DNA from: Chaetoceros tenuissimus | Lineage: Eukaryota > Bacillariophyta > Thalassiosirophyceae > Chaetocerotales > Chaetocerotaceae | Assembly: GCA_021927905.1 (NCBI GenBank) | Contig: BLLK01000062.1 | Span: 1,984,001-2,048,000, forward strand | Length of the DNA: 64,000 nucleotides | Reading direction: 5' to 3' | Part shown: piece by piece, positions 42,492 to 53,232 of the stretch | Layout: the number at the start of each line of letters is the position of its first letter | How positions within the stretch are numbered: the first letter of the stretch is position 1 | Made by a program: the position numbers and the translations under genes | The notes under the pieces: model-generated | The model's input: the letters and a program-made list of their open reading frames with translations, nothing else | Told to the model about the DNA's origin: nothing | Databases searched by the model: none

Positions 42492-43776
42492 TCAGTGCTT
42501 GGGTTTCTTTCTACCTCTCTCTTCCGCTATTGTCAATCTCTTACAATCCATTCCAAATTCACCTAGCGCTACTCGAAGAGGTATGCTGACATTATGTCTA
42601 TCCAAAAGTTCCATATTACCTGGGCCCAATTGAAGTTCTTGCACAAAACCTTGATCTGTAGAGTGATGAACCTGACGCACGCCGACAGCTCGCAATGCTG
42701 TATGGCATTTTGGACAAGGAGGGGCATTGTCATACGAATAGTCCTTGTGTAGTTCGACTATAAGAATTGCACTGTTTGGAAATATATAATTAAAAGCCAG
42801 ATCTTCTCCATATGTATGAATGGTGTCAGCTATTGCATGAACTTCAGAATGTAACATCCGCTTTTTCCCTCCTCCACTTTCTGGATCTTCCAGAGCATTA
42901 TGATTCCATCCCCGTCCAACAACTATATCAAAAGCTCCTATTGTAGCTTTGGGACAAAATTCCTTTTCTATATGATGGTTTGATAAATATATTCTCCTCA
43001 TTTCATCATTGTTTGTAATTAGTTGATGCGAGATGCAGATTACACATCCATGTTTAGACCCGATCTGATTACCTTTTGACGCCAATGCTGCTGCTTCTAT
43101 AAACCGAGACATTTTCAAGGATAAATTTTTCGTTGCATTGAAATGATTAGAAAAGTTATTCAAATCGAAACCCAATGCATTTTCTTGCAAATATGATTTC
43201 ATAAGAGATGGTTCCATAGAAACAAGAATTCGATGTTGTATGTACAGAAGCAATTAAATTTCGATCTACACCTTCCTCACTATTATTCACCATGAAAGTA
43301 AACGAAGTCAAGACCTGTTTTTGCAAGTGCATGTTCTTCAACATGACTGCTGCTCGCAAGAGTCCAGCGACTTCGCGAATAGATATCTTTTCATAATTTG
43401 ACTCGGAGTCCAGCATACCTAAAGCATGTTTAAGCCTATGTATATGAAAATTGTTCTTCTGTAGTTGCTTCTCTGTATATTCCAATAGTTTGCCTGTTGT
43501 ATACTCTGAGCTATCAATCTCACTTTTTATTCCAACAGCTTTATGTTGCGTTTCCATTTGATTGCAAAAATATGATATGCATTCTGAAATGCTGTTATTG
43601 AAAGATGCAATATCTCGACAAATTTCGACAAAAAGATCTTTTCCTTCTACAAGAAGCCATTTTTGAGCATTTTGACCAATTTTCTTTACCTCTATCAACG
43701 CTTTGATATAGAGTTCTTTGCCTGTCAAGCTAGCATGACTTAGGATTTCGTATCTATTCAAAGAATCGTTCACCAT
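42492..43776 (-). CDS. Cytidine/deoxycytidylate deaminase-fold protein with novel N-terminus
   Basis: Two exons: 43776-43272 and 43183-42492, joined by an 88-bp intron (GTGTAG...TTGCAAG) that brings the two frames together in phase (398 residues). The C-terminal domain has a SRFIEAAALASKGNQIGSKHGCVIC opening, the zinc-binding HSEVHAIAD (H-x-E) and PPCPKCHTAL (P-C-x-x-C), which define the CDA superfamily. The N-terminal 180 residues are helical, without known similarity. The tail is basic (ERGRKKPKH). Without the CDA-type context it cannot be said whether the substrate is a free nucleoside, a nucleotide or tRNA. If the intron is wrong, the deaminase part could start at ATG 43217. Confidence 0.7.
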
Positions 43777-44073
43777 CGACCATCGATGCTTTTATGAATA
43801 GTAAACAAAGGCAATTTCAATTTCAGTAAGTATGACACGATGATTTTTATCCATATCATGTTGGTGCTCCAATATATGTCTACGTTATGTAGCCATTTAG
43901 CAACTCGGGGTGATGACATCATCACTGATGATCTCGTCATTTTCTTTATCTTCATCATCTTCATCCATTGAACATTGAGTTCATTACATACAAAAGAGTA
44001 CCATAATTCATTCATCGATTACAGTCCGATTCAATTTGGATACATATAGCAAGAGATTGCATCTAGTAGTAGA

Positions 44074-45210
44074 ATGAGACTCATCAATATTCTTCTAGGC
44101 GCTTGCATTTCTTATGCATCTGCTTTCACCACAGCACCCCCACCGATTTCTAAAGTAACAAACTTGCCTAACAAATTGTATACGTGGAGAAAGCAACAAG
44201 TGAGATATCAAGTAGCTCATCCACCAGAAGGAACACCATCCAAGGGTGCAGCAGTTCTCGTTCATGGACTTTTTGTTAATTCTGATCATTGGAGATTCAC
44301 ACTCAAGGGATTAGCAGAAGCTGGATATACTGCATATGCAGTTGACTTACTGGGATCAGGATATTCATCGAAGCCATCCCCAACTTGTGCCGAAAATAGG
44401 CCTTTAGTTTGTGGTGAATTACCTAGATTTCAAGATAAAGAGGGAATAAGACGTGACGTTATGTTGGGAACTGCATCTGGTGGCTCCCGCCTCGCAAAAG
44501 AAATAGATTTGAAACATCCATGTGCGTCCATGTACAATTTTTATACATGGGCTGAACAAGTGGCTGACTTTACACGGGAAATAGTCATGCCTGAAAATCA
44601 TCAGGCTAGTCGTGTGACATTGGTTTCGAATTCTATTGGAACTATAACAGCATTTCAGAGTGTCTTGGATGCACCTGATTTGTATAATGGGGTTTTTGTA
44701 GTAAATCCGAACTTTCGTGAACTACATTCGGCAGAAGTCCCATTTAGCAACATTGCTATGCCAGTTATACGTCAAGTGCAGTCGCTTTTGAGATCGAAAG
44801 GACAAGGCCTTTTTGATGCTCTTGCTAAGCCAGATACAGTTAAGCAAATATTGATGGAACCATATGTTGTTACTGAAAACTTGGATGATGATTTGGTAGA
44901 TGTATTGTTAACACCTCTTTTAACTAAGGGAGCAAGTGATGTTGTATTTGATACCTTGAGCTATTCTGCCGGTCCACTGCCTGAGCAGCAGTTGAGTGAA
45001 GATTCTTTCCCGAAAGATGAAGTGCCTGTATGGATTACATATGGCACAAACGATCCATGGACGCCATCCAAGAGAGTAGAGAAAATGGGCGACCTAAGCA
45101 GTGTTGAAAGAGTTATTCCATTGCAAGGTATAGGGCATTGCCCACATGATGAAGCTCCACAGCTTGTGAATCCATTATTACTAGAATTCATGGAGCGAGT
45201 AAATCAATAA
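44074..45210 (+). CDS. Plastid-targeted alpha/beta hydrolase
   Basis: A 378-residue protein. The first 18 residues form a signal peptide ending in the textbook diatom plastid motif A-S-A-F (SYASAFTTAPPP), so import across four membranes is expected. The fold is shown by the HG oxyanion motif (VLVHGLFVNSDHW), DLLGSGYSSKP, the nucleophile elbow VSNSIGT (Ser flanked by N and I), a late acid in YGTNDPWTP and the catalytic His in GIGHCPHDEAP. It resembles plastid hydrolases related to pheophytinase/DIENE-type chloroplast esterases, but the exact substrate cannot be set. Confidence 0.85.
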   Translation: MRLINILLGACISYASAFTTAPPPISKVTNLPNKLYTWRKQQVRYQVAHPPEGTPSKGAAVLVHGLFVNSDHWRFTLKGLAEAGYTAYAVDLLGSGYSSKPSPTCAENRPLVCGELPRFQDKEGIRRDVMLGTASGGSRLAKEIDLKHPCASMYNFYTWAEQVADFTREIVMPENHQASRVTLVSNSIGTITAFQSVLDAPDLYNGVFVVNPNFRELHSAEVPFSNIAMPVIRQVQSLLRSKGQGLFDALAKPDTVKQILMEPYVVTENLDDDLVDVLLTPLLTKGASDVVFDTLSYSAGPLPEQQLSEDSFPKDEVPVWITYGTNDPWTPSKRVEKMGDLSSVERVIPLQGIGHCPHDEAPQLVNPLLLEFMERVNQ

Positions 45211-45253
45211 TGAATATTTTGTTTGAATTCTAGTATTAAATAAACATATTGCA

Positions 45254-46336
45254 CTATACAATTTCTTCGTCGTCTTCTAGTTCATCAATGTCAAGTTTTT
45301 GATTTTGATCCCCAATCACAAGTACTTCAGAGTCATCGTTCTTTACACTGATTGCATTCCCTTTCCTTGCCACTTGTTTCAAAAAATCAGTGAATTCTAA
45401 ATTAATATCAATGTCCTTGTCAATCTCCTTCATCAGTCTCAGTATTGATAAAGAATATATTAAATATCCCAGATTACTCGTAAAAGGATACCAGCGTTCA
45501 TCAAAGGTTTGACCGATGAGCAAAAATAAAGTGCCAACTTTGATAAAGTAACCAAACCGCGTTAGAGCTGATATTCTTCATCAATAATACAAAGGAATAT
45601 ATGAGTACTTACAGAGTGGAAATGACCATGGATTGGGTAATGCTGAATGAACCACCATACTGGAATTTATACCATATCGCCACAATGCAATACTCAAAAA
45701 GAAACTGCAAAATACAAGTACGAGGGTAGGAATTAGACTCATCAAAACATGAGCAGAGTAGATTGCATCTTTTGATCTTAACAACTGCCACCATCCAGTT
45801 CTTCCAGCCAAAGTATCCTTTTCATCTTTATCCCTCAACAAATCAAAGTTTGCAAAGAAGCCCAAAAGACAGCAAAGGGATGCTAGGAACCGAATCAGAT
45901 TGCGAAATACAAATGATTTCACAGGTGTAGAAAAGACACCAGCCTTGTATCTCCCTAGTCGCCCTTCATCAAAAAACATTCCGCAGAAATGAACTGACCG
46001 CTTTTTGTGCACCAAATAGGTTAACTCAAATAATGCCAAGAGAAACACCGGTACCTGTGTAGCCTGTAGCACAAATATAATTTTCAATAGAATATGATCA
46101 TCGGCTTCATTTTCAATAATCACTTCGCTACATGCCAACGCAATGTTTTCCATCACGCAACATATTAGTCCAAAGGGCAAAAGGAAACGAACGGTAATGA
46201 CTCTGTGATAATGCCTTCGTGTTTGAGTTTGAAATATTATCTTGTATGTGATGGCCATAAATGCAACCGTTAGAATACAATATAAAATAATTTGAATAGT
46301 GGAGGGAGGCTCCGAATTGTTGTCGATAAATGTCAT
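45254..46336 (-). CDS. Seven-helix membrane protein of unknown function
   Basis: Two exons, 46336-45613 and 45567-45254, separated by a 45-bp intron (GTAAGT...ATCAG) with matching phase; 345 residues. Seven hydrophobic segments can be counted: IILYCILTVAFMAITYKI, FLLPFGLICCVMENIALA, IIFVLQATQVPVFLLALF, LIRFLASLCCLLGFF, HVLMSLIPTLVLVFCSFFL, FGYFIKVGTLFLLIG, and LGYLIYSLSILRLM. The C-terminal tail is acidic and soluble. The topology resembles receptor-like seven-transmembrane proteins, but no GPCR signature motif is present. The intron is at the short end for this window. Confidence 0.6.
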
Positions 46337-46703
46337 TTCTTCTCAATCCTTGGACGCTGAATTTGAAGAGAGAAGTATCTGGAATTAAATGAAAATTATG
46401 TAGATAATAGAAATAATTTATCGAAGCATCAAAGCACTTCTGAATACCAACAACCATTTGAGAATCTAACTAGTTTCTTCTGTTTATAATGGTACGTGTG
46501 ATTAGTACACGTAGTACGTACAGAGACCATGCAAGAAGTAAAGAGCTAGCTGGGTAGTCAAATATTTTTTTATAGTCCGTCATTGTCTGGTGTTGGGTGT
46601 TGGAAGCAAAAAATCAAGATTTTCTCGCAAAAAAGTTGCAACGTGGGTCGTAGTTCATTTCAATCAAGCGATGTGAATCATTGCTTTCGTTGAGGTGTCT
46701 CAT
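46337..46703. other. Intergenic region
   Basis: About 370 bases between two minus-strand genes. Contains GTACGTGTGATTAGTACACGTAGTACGTAC-like words around 46492-46522, a cluster of ACGT cores. No gene recognised. Confidence 0.35.
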
Positions 46704-48107
46704 CTATGGAAAGGTTTGGCATCCATCAAGAGTTGGACCAACAAAAACATTGAGAGAAGAATTGTCAATATCCTCTGTTTTTGTAAATGGCATGTCCAAC
46801 AGTTCAGCAGGCATAGTTGATATAGCTTTCTTGATGATAAATGCTGGTCCACAATTACGAATACTTTTGTCTCTGCTCAATCTATCGCACTCTCTCCTAA
46901 AACCTTTATTCATGCGACATCCAAAGAATATTCCAAGTATTGGACGCAAGGACCGATCTATAACTCTGGATGTTATCTTCATCTTTGAGCCTGTTGATTT
47001 ATTAATTTCGGTAGGGTTAGTTATATATTTTGGTTCTCCATGATAGCTCTTACAGATATTACATCCACCGCTTTCCACAAACATTTGAAACTTTGGACTG
47101 GGTATCTTCGATGTTACAGTTTCTTCAGAATCACAACATCTTCTAGAATAGATAGAATTAAGGAAATCACAATATTGCTCCAAAACTTGTCTACGGTTTT
47201 TGCAGGGGTTGTTTGCCTCTCCATAGAAATAGCGATCAATATCCCAGAACATGGAAGGATTGTCCATAACAGCTCTACCGAGCATGACTCCAGTAAGATT
47301 AGGTGGAGTAATGTTTGGTGGAACTGTACATGATCCATTCGAGGCATTGCATACCTTACACGGTACTACATGTTCTTGCATCTTTATACTTGATTCACAA
47401 TTGCTATTTGTCTCTTCACCAACATCTTTGCAAATCAGTTTAGATGCGGCTAGACCTGGAATACCACCGTTGAGAATAAATTCACAATCTGGAAAGTTAT
47501 TGCATAACTCATACACTCTTGGGTAATTCAAAGGAGGGACAAGTCTATTTTGAGCTGGGCTTAATCCCCCAATAACACACTTTCTTGCATGGATGTAAAA
47601 TTTGTAACAGCCCCTTGATCGTAAATCTTCTATAAATCCGATAAGATGATCCATGGTATCAAATGCTTCACCATCTTCTAATTCAATACCGACACGAGTC
47701 TTTACAGAAATGGGTATTTCCTTGGTATTCTCATTCATCGCTTGTACCACCTCATATGCAGTCTCTTTGTCATGCATAAGGATAGCGCCAAACTTCCGCT
47801 TTCCAGATACTCTACTACTCGGACAATCAATGTTTAAATTCACCTCATCATATCCATACATTTCCATTTGTTCCACTCCTTTGGCTATATATTCTGGTGT
47901 CCTTCCTCCTATTTGACATATTATCGGTGAAAGCTCTTTCGAGAAAGAAAGGTGATGATCTACGTCTTGAGAATACCATAAAGTTTCATCGACAATCATC
48001 TCTGTCCATAGAATACATCTTTTCGATAGGATACGAACAAAGTGAAGGAACTCTGTCGTGGAAACATCTAGCATTGGTGCAATGTGAAATTGTTTGGTTG
48101 TTGCCAT
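46704..48107 (-). CDS. tRNA-dihydrouridine synthase, DusA-like
   Basis: Reduces uridines in the tRNA D-loop using FMN. A single exon of 467 residues. Motifs: APMLDVSTTEFLHFVRILSKR at the start, LWTEMIV, QIGGRTPEYIA, YGYDEVNLNIDCPSSRVSG with the catalytic Cys in N-x-D-C-P-S, FGAILM, ISVKTRVGIE, KFYIHARKCVIGGLSPAQNRLVPPL, EFILNGGI, and GVMLGRAVMDNPSMF. The TRVG and HARK motifs fit the DusA subgroup. It is about 130 residues longer than bacterial DusA. The extra parts include a Cys-rich insert (VPCKVCNASNGSC) between NGGI and GVMLGR and a C-terminal extension with SGGCNICKS. No obvious organelle signal. Confidence 0.9.
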   Translation of the reverse strand: MATTKQFHIAPMLDVSTTEFLHFVRILSKRCILWTEMIVDETLWYSQDVDHHLSFSKELSPIICQIGGRTPEYIAKGVEQMEMYGYDEVNLNIDCPSSRVSGKRKFGAILMHDKETAYEVVQAMNENTKEIPISVKTRVGIELEDGEAFDTMDHLIGFIEDLRSRGCYKFYIHARKCVIGGLSPAQNRLVPPLNYPRVYELCNNFPDCEFILNGGIPGLAASKLICKDVGEETNSNCESSIKMQEHVVPCKVCNASNGSCTVPPNITPPNLTGVMLGRAVMDNPSMFWDIDRYFYGEANNPCKNRRQVLEQYCDFLNSIYSRRCCDSEETVTSKIPSPKFQMFVESGGCNICKSYHGEPKYITNPTEINKSTGSKMKITSRVIDRSLRPILGIFFGCRMNKGFRRECDRLSRDKSIRNCGPAFIIKKAISTMPAELLDMPFTKTEDIDNSSLNVFVGPTLDGCQTFP

Positions 48108-48564
48108 TTTTCTTTTTATTTCTTTCGTTCAAATCTTTGCAGCGGTGCCTAGCATACATTTCATCAAAAACTGAGAGTCCCTGGATATCCGCTATCTTTC
48201 TATCCTACAAGCCTTTGTGTTTCGATGCTTCTTTAGTAGTTCATACACTTCCGCACTTGTAATGCCTAATTAGATACGAGTAGAGTAACTTTATCATTTC
48301 ATTGGTGTCCAAAAGAAGAAAAGACTAAAGGACAGACGATAGAGGGGACAACTTAGTTCGGGAAGGTAAATGTCGGTTATTGAATTCACACAGCAGCAAA
48401 GCATCCACAGTCCACAGTAAGTACACAGGCAACACTGAGACACTGCAACGACGCAGCTTTTATTAGTTAATTAGGAGCTGGGTTCATACCTACCTTGAAC
48501 TTAGCGCTCGCCAATACATTTCTAGCGATCTCCCTATACTCGAGAATTCAAAAGGGGTCTTACA
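48108..48564. promoter_or_regulatory. Divergent promoter region
   Basis: About 460 bases between the dihydrouridine synthase gene and the HORMA gene. Nothing beyond AT-rich promoter-like sequence was recognised. Confidence 0.35.
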
Positions 48565-50179
48565 ATGATCCGGAGCTTCGTCAGGTATGCAGTCTCAAGC
48601 ATTGTCTATCACCGTCTTTGCCCGACACAAAAAGAAGTTGTCAATGACGCAAACACTGCTTCAACATCTTCTTCAATGGCGTCGTCTTCATTGATGACAG
48701 TATCTAATTCATCATCAGAAGATAAAGGAAATATACTGAAAAAGGATATATTTGAAGGTGCTGCGAAATCAAAAGCCTCCAATGATGCTTGCGATTCGTT
48801 CTATGCAGCTTTCAAAACCAATGATTTCTGTGGAGAAGGATTGAAATACATGGACGCAGTTTCAGAAAAGGGTAAAATTATTAATGTACCGGGTAAGTTA
48901 GCTTAGTATGCACAAATTGCTTAACCTTTGAACATGAGAATGAGTCAGTGCACTCAAAGATTCATTCTTCTCAGTGTACAAAATTAGTCAATGGACAGAG
49001 AAAGGATTGTTATCCATCATGGCATCTTTGGATCAAGAAACGTCTAGAACAAATCATTCAGTTTCTTCTCAATTATATTTCATGACTTCAGTAATTAGAA
49101 GCTTCTCAGATGATCGTTCAGGAGACGTAGTCGAGTTGTCACAAGTACACGCATTGGAAATATTTACGTTTGACATGAAGCAGATCAAGAATTCTTCTGG
49201 TAGTCAATCGCAAACGAAATCTTTTCTCAAGCAGATGCAACGTGCCTTGCAAAGCATTACGGCTAGTTTGGAAAAAGATCGAACTCTGCAGTCCTTGAGC
49301 AATGTAGAAAGAACCATCTTATCAACGAATATGACTCTAATGACAAACAATGAAGAAATTTGCAATCTATTCAGTCCTGCTCAGAAGCGCGATCCTCTAT
49401 CGGGTATCAAACATAGATACAGTAGATTATTCCAAGAACGACAATTTGCTATTGACGATATTGAAAGTGTAGATAGCTTGCGAAGTGATACTTGTGATTC
49501 AAATTTGGAAGAGATGATGCATCTCGGGCAAGAAACTTTCGACGATGCCACTTTCGAGGCAAATGAGTGCAATCAGCTGAAACAGACAATTTCGAAATTT
49601 TCATCACAGGGAAAGGAATTGAAAATCACACGTGACTACATTGTTTTAGATCATTTGCATGAGGACGACTTGTTGCCTCTATTTCCAAATCATCTTGAAC
49701 AAGTCGAGCAAGTGATGAAAACATTAGAACTACAATATGGCCTTGAGAAACAAAGATCTACTTCAAAAGAAACAAAATCCACTGCCTTGACCAAGACAAA
49801 TTACAAATCTTCAATCCCATCAGTCTTGACACCAATGAAAAATACCAAGATTCGCACACCAACAAGAAGCAAAGACTCCCATTGGTCTCATACACAATTA
49901 CTCAGTACAACTCCGACCGGTTCTAGGAAATATACCCCGTCTCATTCGGGCGACAAGAGGAAAAGGTCACCAATTGGCTCGGCCTTGTTTATCACACCCA
50001 AAAATGTTAGAGGGTCAAAGAGAAGAGATCGAACTCCTGTGTCGGGCACATCTACTGTTCCCACAGTTGTCGTCCCATTATCTTCTGGAAAGAGGAGTAC
50101 TCTCGAAGACAACAACTCGCGCGCATTATCTGGAAGTATCACAAGCCTCAGTCCACTGAGGAAAAAAGTCTTTCTTTGA
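48565..50179 (+). CDS. HORMA-domain protein, Hop1/HORMAD-like candidate
   Basis: Two exons (48565-48892 and 48975-50179; 510 residues) in phase. The N-terminal about 200 residues follow HORMA layout: IRSFVRYAVSSIVYHRLCPT (helix A), a Ser-rich insertion, GLKYMDAVSEKG, YKISQWTEKGLLSIMASL after the splice, TSVIRSFSDDRSG, and VHALEIFTFDMKQI (central strand). Hop1/HORMAD proteins assemble on meiotic chromosome axes and control crossovers. The C-terminal about 140 residues are disordered, basic and TP/SP-rich (TPMKNTKIRTPTRSKDSHWS, DKRKRSPIG, KRRDRTPVS), suiting nuclear, phosphorylation-regulated function. A closure motif could lie there. The assignment rests on pattern, so Rev7 or another HORMA subfamily is possible. 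Confidence 0.5.
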
Positions 50180-50307
50180 GAAATCACAACATCAAGAAGG
50201 GATACAGTAACGATATTCATACGGAACTTAGGTTTAGGTATATTACTATTCTAGTAGTAAGGTTTTGTGATTAAAAGATTCTTCTCTTTTTTGTCCCCCT
50301 TTCCCCT

Positions 50308-53232
50308 TTAGTGTACAGCAGCAGCATAGAATTTGTTGGCTTCTTCCTTCTTTCCACTCCTTCTAAGCACTGCTGCCATTGAAACGAGAGTAATGGATAC
50401 GGATGGATGGTCGTCTCCAAGTGCCTTTCTTCTGACAACCAATACTTCTCTGAAACACTCCATTGCCTTGGAGTATTCCCTTTTTCGTCTATATACACCA
50501 CCAATGTTGTGTAATGTTCTCACGGTATCCAAATGTTCCCGCCCGAGATTTTTCTCGAATATTTTGTATGCTTTGATGTAATATTCCAAAGCATGATCCC
50601 AGTCATCATTATGTCTGTGGCACACTCCAATGTTGTGAAGCGTTTTTGCAATTTCAATATGCTCACCTCCTAAAATATCGATTTGTATTTGAAGGCCTTC
50701 GTGTAGAGAGTCTAATGCTGCGTCAAGCTCACCCTTCGCAGTATAAACTCCTCCAATACGGTTAAAAGTCAACGCTAATGCTTCAACGGCCTTCAAAATT
50801 TCATCGGTCAAAATTCCATTTTCGACGTGTATATCTGACAAGTATTTCCTCCAAAAAACCTCGGATGCTCTATATGCTCTCAACGCATCATTCTTCTCCT
50901 TGAACTTTCCATGAATATCACCCATCTTTGAAAATATGTTGCCGATGTAGTGAGATATCTCAATGGTGGTTTCATTAACGCAATCTTCTGCAGCTTTGAC
51001 ATAGAAGAATCCATCGCAGTCATCAGAATTGTCCAAAAGCCGTGGCTCTTCAACACCAACATGAAGGAAAAATAGATACAAAGCATGCTTGTAGAATTCA
51101 ATAGCATCGTCGTCCCATTCAGACTTCTGGCAATATTTTCCAAGTGAATACAATGCACGAGCACCATCAGAGAGAGGGATTTTGCGTTCCAATGGCTCAA
51201 TGTCCTCTTGCTCTTCTTCTTCGACTTCTTGGTCTTCCTCTGCATCCACGGTGTCTGGTGAAGTTTCTTGGGTCTGGTCACCATTATCAAGGTTGCCATC
51301 AATAGACTCGTCTTCATTGTCATCGATATCTTCTTCATCGTCAAAGCCAACCATACGAATACCGCATAATTCAAGCACGCACTTTTCGAAGATTTCAAAA
51401 GAATCAATGGTAATGGAATCTACGTTTTCACCATCAGCAAAGTCAGCTGATGTAGGCATATGTGCCTCCAATGAAGTCTTCTTTGCTTCATTTGCTTCTG
51501 CATCCTTCTTCATTTTCGTATCTAAATAAACAAAGTCAGATACATGGACTTTTGCGGCATAGATAGCTCCCAATTTTGTGATTCTTCTAGATAAGAATCT
51601 CTCATCACGAAGAGTGGTTGCGGCTTGGCGGAGTAAGGAACTCTTGATGAGATGACGCGGAAGTGTTTCAAATGCATTATTAGCACTTGGTTTGATTGAT
51701 TTCACAGACTTGCGAGATGAAGATCTGCTGAGACTCGTTGTGATAGACTTTCTCTGCTTAACAATTTCATAAGTGGATGGAGTCAGAGATAAGTCGCTCA
51801 CGGAAATTATGCCACTAACAGACATGCCACCCCCTATTGATGTTCCATAACTTTTTCCTGAGACGCTTTCTGGACCTAAACTGTTATAGTCACTGCAATC
51901 ACTTTGGGAGAAAAGCGAACTGTTTCCAAGGGATTGGTCATCTTCATTGTCATTTTCACCGTTGGATTCCTTTGCGATTTCTTCTCTATCGCTGGCTTCT
52001 TCCTCTTCGTTGACCTCGCTGTCTTCATCTTCGTCGTTTTCTTCTTGAATTTTTGGCAGAGGAGTTTTTCTGCTCAAATCATCTATATTTTCCTCCGTTT
52101 CAAATTCAAGCATCATTCGATCAAATTCAACGTCTAGGTCACCTTCGATAATATCATCACCGTGCTCACTGTATTCATCGAATTCTTTGTCGCACAAGTC
52201 TTCATAATCATGTCCATCTCCTTCTTGTTCCCTGTGCCTTCTTCCACTATGGACTGAGTTATGGTGAGATGTATTCTCCCACTCTTGTTCCAATGAGCGA
52301 AAGCTTGAATGTAGCTCATTCAAGTTCTGATCAATTATTTGATCGAGCTCGAAAAGCTCTTCTTGACGGTCTGGTTTATCCAAATCTCCAAGTGAGGCTT
52401 TTTCATCATCCGAGAAATCTTCCTGTGATTTCTCTTTCTCATTATTAGGTTGCAAATCATGAATTTCTCTATGAATCGAGGATGAAGCCCATTCCTGTTC
52501 CAAACTTTTGAAATTTGTTTGCAACGATCCAATACCACTATCAGATACTAATGGTTCATGTGTATTCTCCTCAGCAACTTGTTCCATTTGGTCATCAGCA
52601 GCATCGTCAAACTCATCTTGCAATTTCTTACATGGAAGATTCTCCTTTTGGCAATCATCAATATTTTCCAACATGGTATCAAAATCCATAATATCAATTG
52701 GTGATGGCTTTGGACAAACATCTTTTTTTGATGCAGACACGGATCTATCTATACTATTAGGACAAGTTTGTTCTGTTTTGTTACTCATGGGCGATTGAGA
52801 TAGTATCGTCTCCTCCTTTGGTTCTACAGAGGATTCCGCTAGACAATCAGACTTGATGCTTTTATCGGAATTGGAATGAGTGCTTACTCGAAAATTATGC
52901 CGTTTCCGTCTTACTTGTATTTTCATAGGAGTCGATGTCTGCTCATTTTCTTTTTGTTGAGGCTGATGGCTAGTTGATAAAGCTGAGGAAGGCTGCTGCC
53001 TTTGTTCACCCTCGATGTTTTGTGTATACATTTCACCTTTCTCAACTTGTTTCATACCTCGTTTATCTTTTATCTTTGATTGTCTAGCTGCCTGTGAGCG
53101 TTTCTTATTAGATAATCGTTGACTCTTTGCTTTCTCTTTGTTACTTCCAGGCTTCGCATTAGTTGTGTATTCGGGTATGTTTCCAGAGTGCTCATTGTAG
53201 CTAATATCTAGCTGTGATTTTGAGTTCCCCAT
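50308..53232 (-). CDS. Kinesin-light-chain-like TPR protein with long acidic N-terminus
   Basis: 974 residues from the ATG at 53232 (MGNSKSQLDISY; Gly2 could be myristoylated). Residues 1-560 are disordered and highly charged, with long Glu/Asp runs. A motif is present twice near residues 240 and 315: FKSLEQEWASSSIHREIH and FRSLEQEWENTSHHNSVH. Residues about 690-974 form tetratricopeptide repeats of the kinesin-light-chain type: LDALDSLHEGLQIQIDILGGEHIEIAKTLHNIGVCH, HALEYYIKAYKIFEKNLGREHLDTVRTLHNIGGVY and AMECFREVLVVRRKALGDDHPSVSITLVSMAAVL. KLC-type repeats are extremely common in diatoms and bind partner proteins. It is probably a scaffold; cargo and partners are unknown. Confidence 0.8.
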   Translation of the reverse strand: MGNSKSQLDISYNEHSGNIPEYTTNAKPGSNKEKAKSQRLSNKKRSQAARQSKIKDKRGMKQVEKGEMYTQNIEGEQRQQPSSALSTSHQPQQKENEQTSTPMKIQVRRKRHNFRVSTHSNSDKSIKSDCLAESSVEPKEETILSQSPMSNKTEQTCPNSIDRSVSASKKDVCPKPSPIDIMDFDTMLENIDDCQKENLPCKKLQDEFDDAADDQMEQVAEENTHEPLVSDSGIGSLQTNFKSLEQEWASSSIHREIHDLQPNNEKEKSQEDFSDDEKASLGDLDKPDRQEELFELDQIIDQNLNELHSSFRSLEQEWENTSHHNSVHSGRRHREQEGDGHDYEDLCDKEFDEYSEHGDDIIEGDLDVEFDRMMLEFETEENIDDLSRKTPLPKIQEENDEDEDSEVNEEEEASDREEIAKESNGENDNEDDQSLGNSSLFSQSDCSDYNSLGPESVSGKSYGTSIGGGMSVSGIISVSDLSLTPSTYEIVKQRKSITTSLSRSSSRKSVKSIKPSANNAFETLPRHLIKSSLLRQAATTLRDERFLSRRITKLGAIYAAKVHVSDFVYLDTKMKKDAEANEAKKTSLEAHMPTSADFADGENVDSITIDSFEIFEKCVLELCGIRMVGFDDEEDIDDNEDESIDGNLDNGDQTQETSPDTVDAEEDQEVEEEEQEDIEPLERKIPLSDGARALYSLGKYCQKSEWDDDAIEFYKHALYLFFLHVGVEEPRLLDNSDDCDGFFYVKAAEDCVNETTIEISHYIGNIFSKMGDIHGKFKEKNDALRAYRASEVFWRKYLSDIHVENGILTDEILKAVEALALTFNRIGGVYTAKGELDAALDSLHEGLQIQIDILGGEHIEIAKTLHNIGVCHRHNDDWDHALEYYIKAYKIFEKNLGREHLDTVRTLHNIGGVYRRKREYSKAMECFREVLVVRRKALGDDHPSVSITLVSMAAVLRRSGKKEEANKFYAAAVH

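Noticed and set aside
43156-43253. Apparent frameshift in the deaminase gene
   Set aside because: An 88-bp GT-AG intron (43184-43271) joins the two frames in phase, so no lesion is needed.
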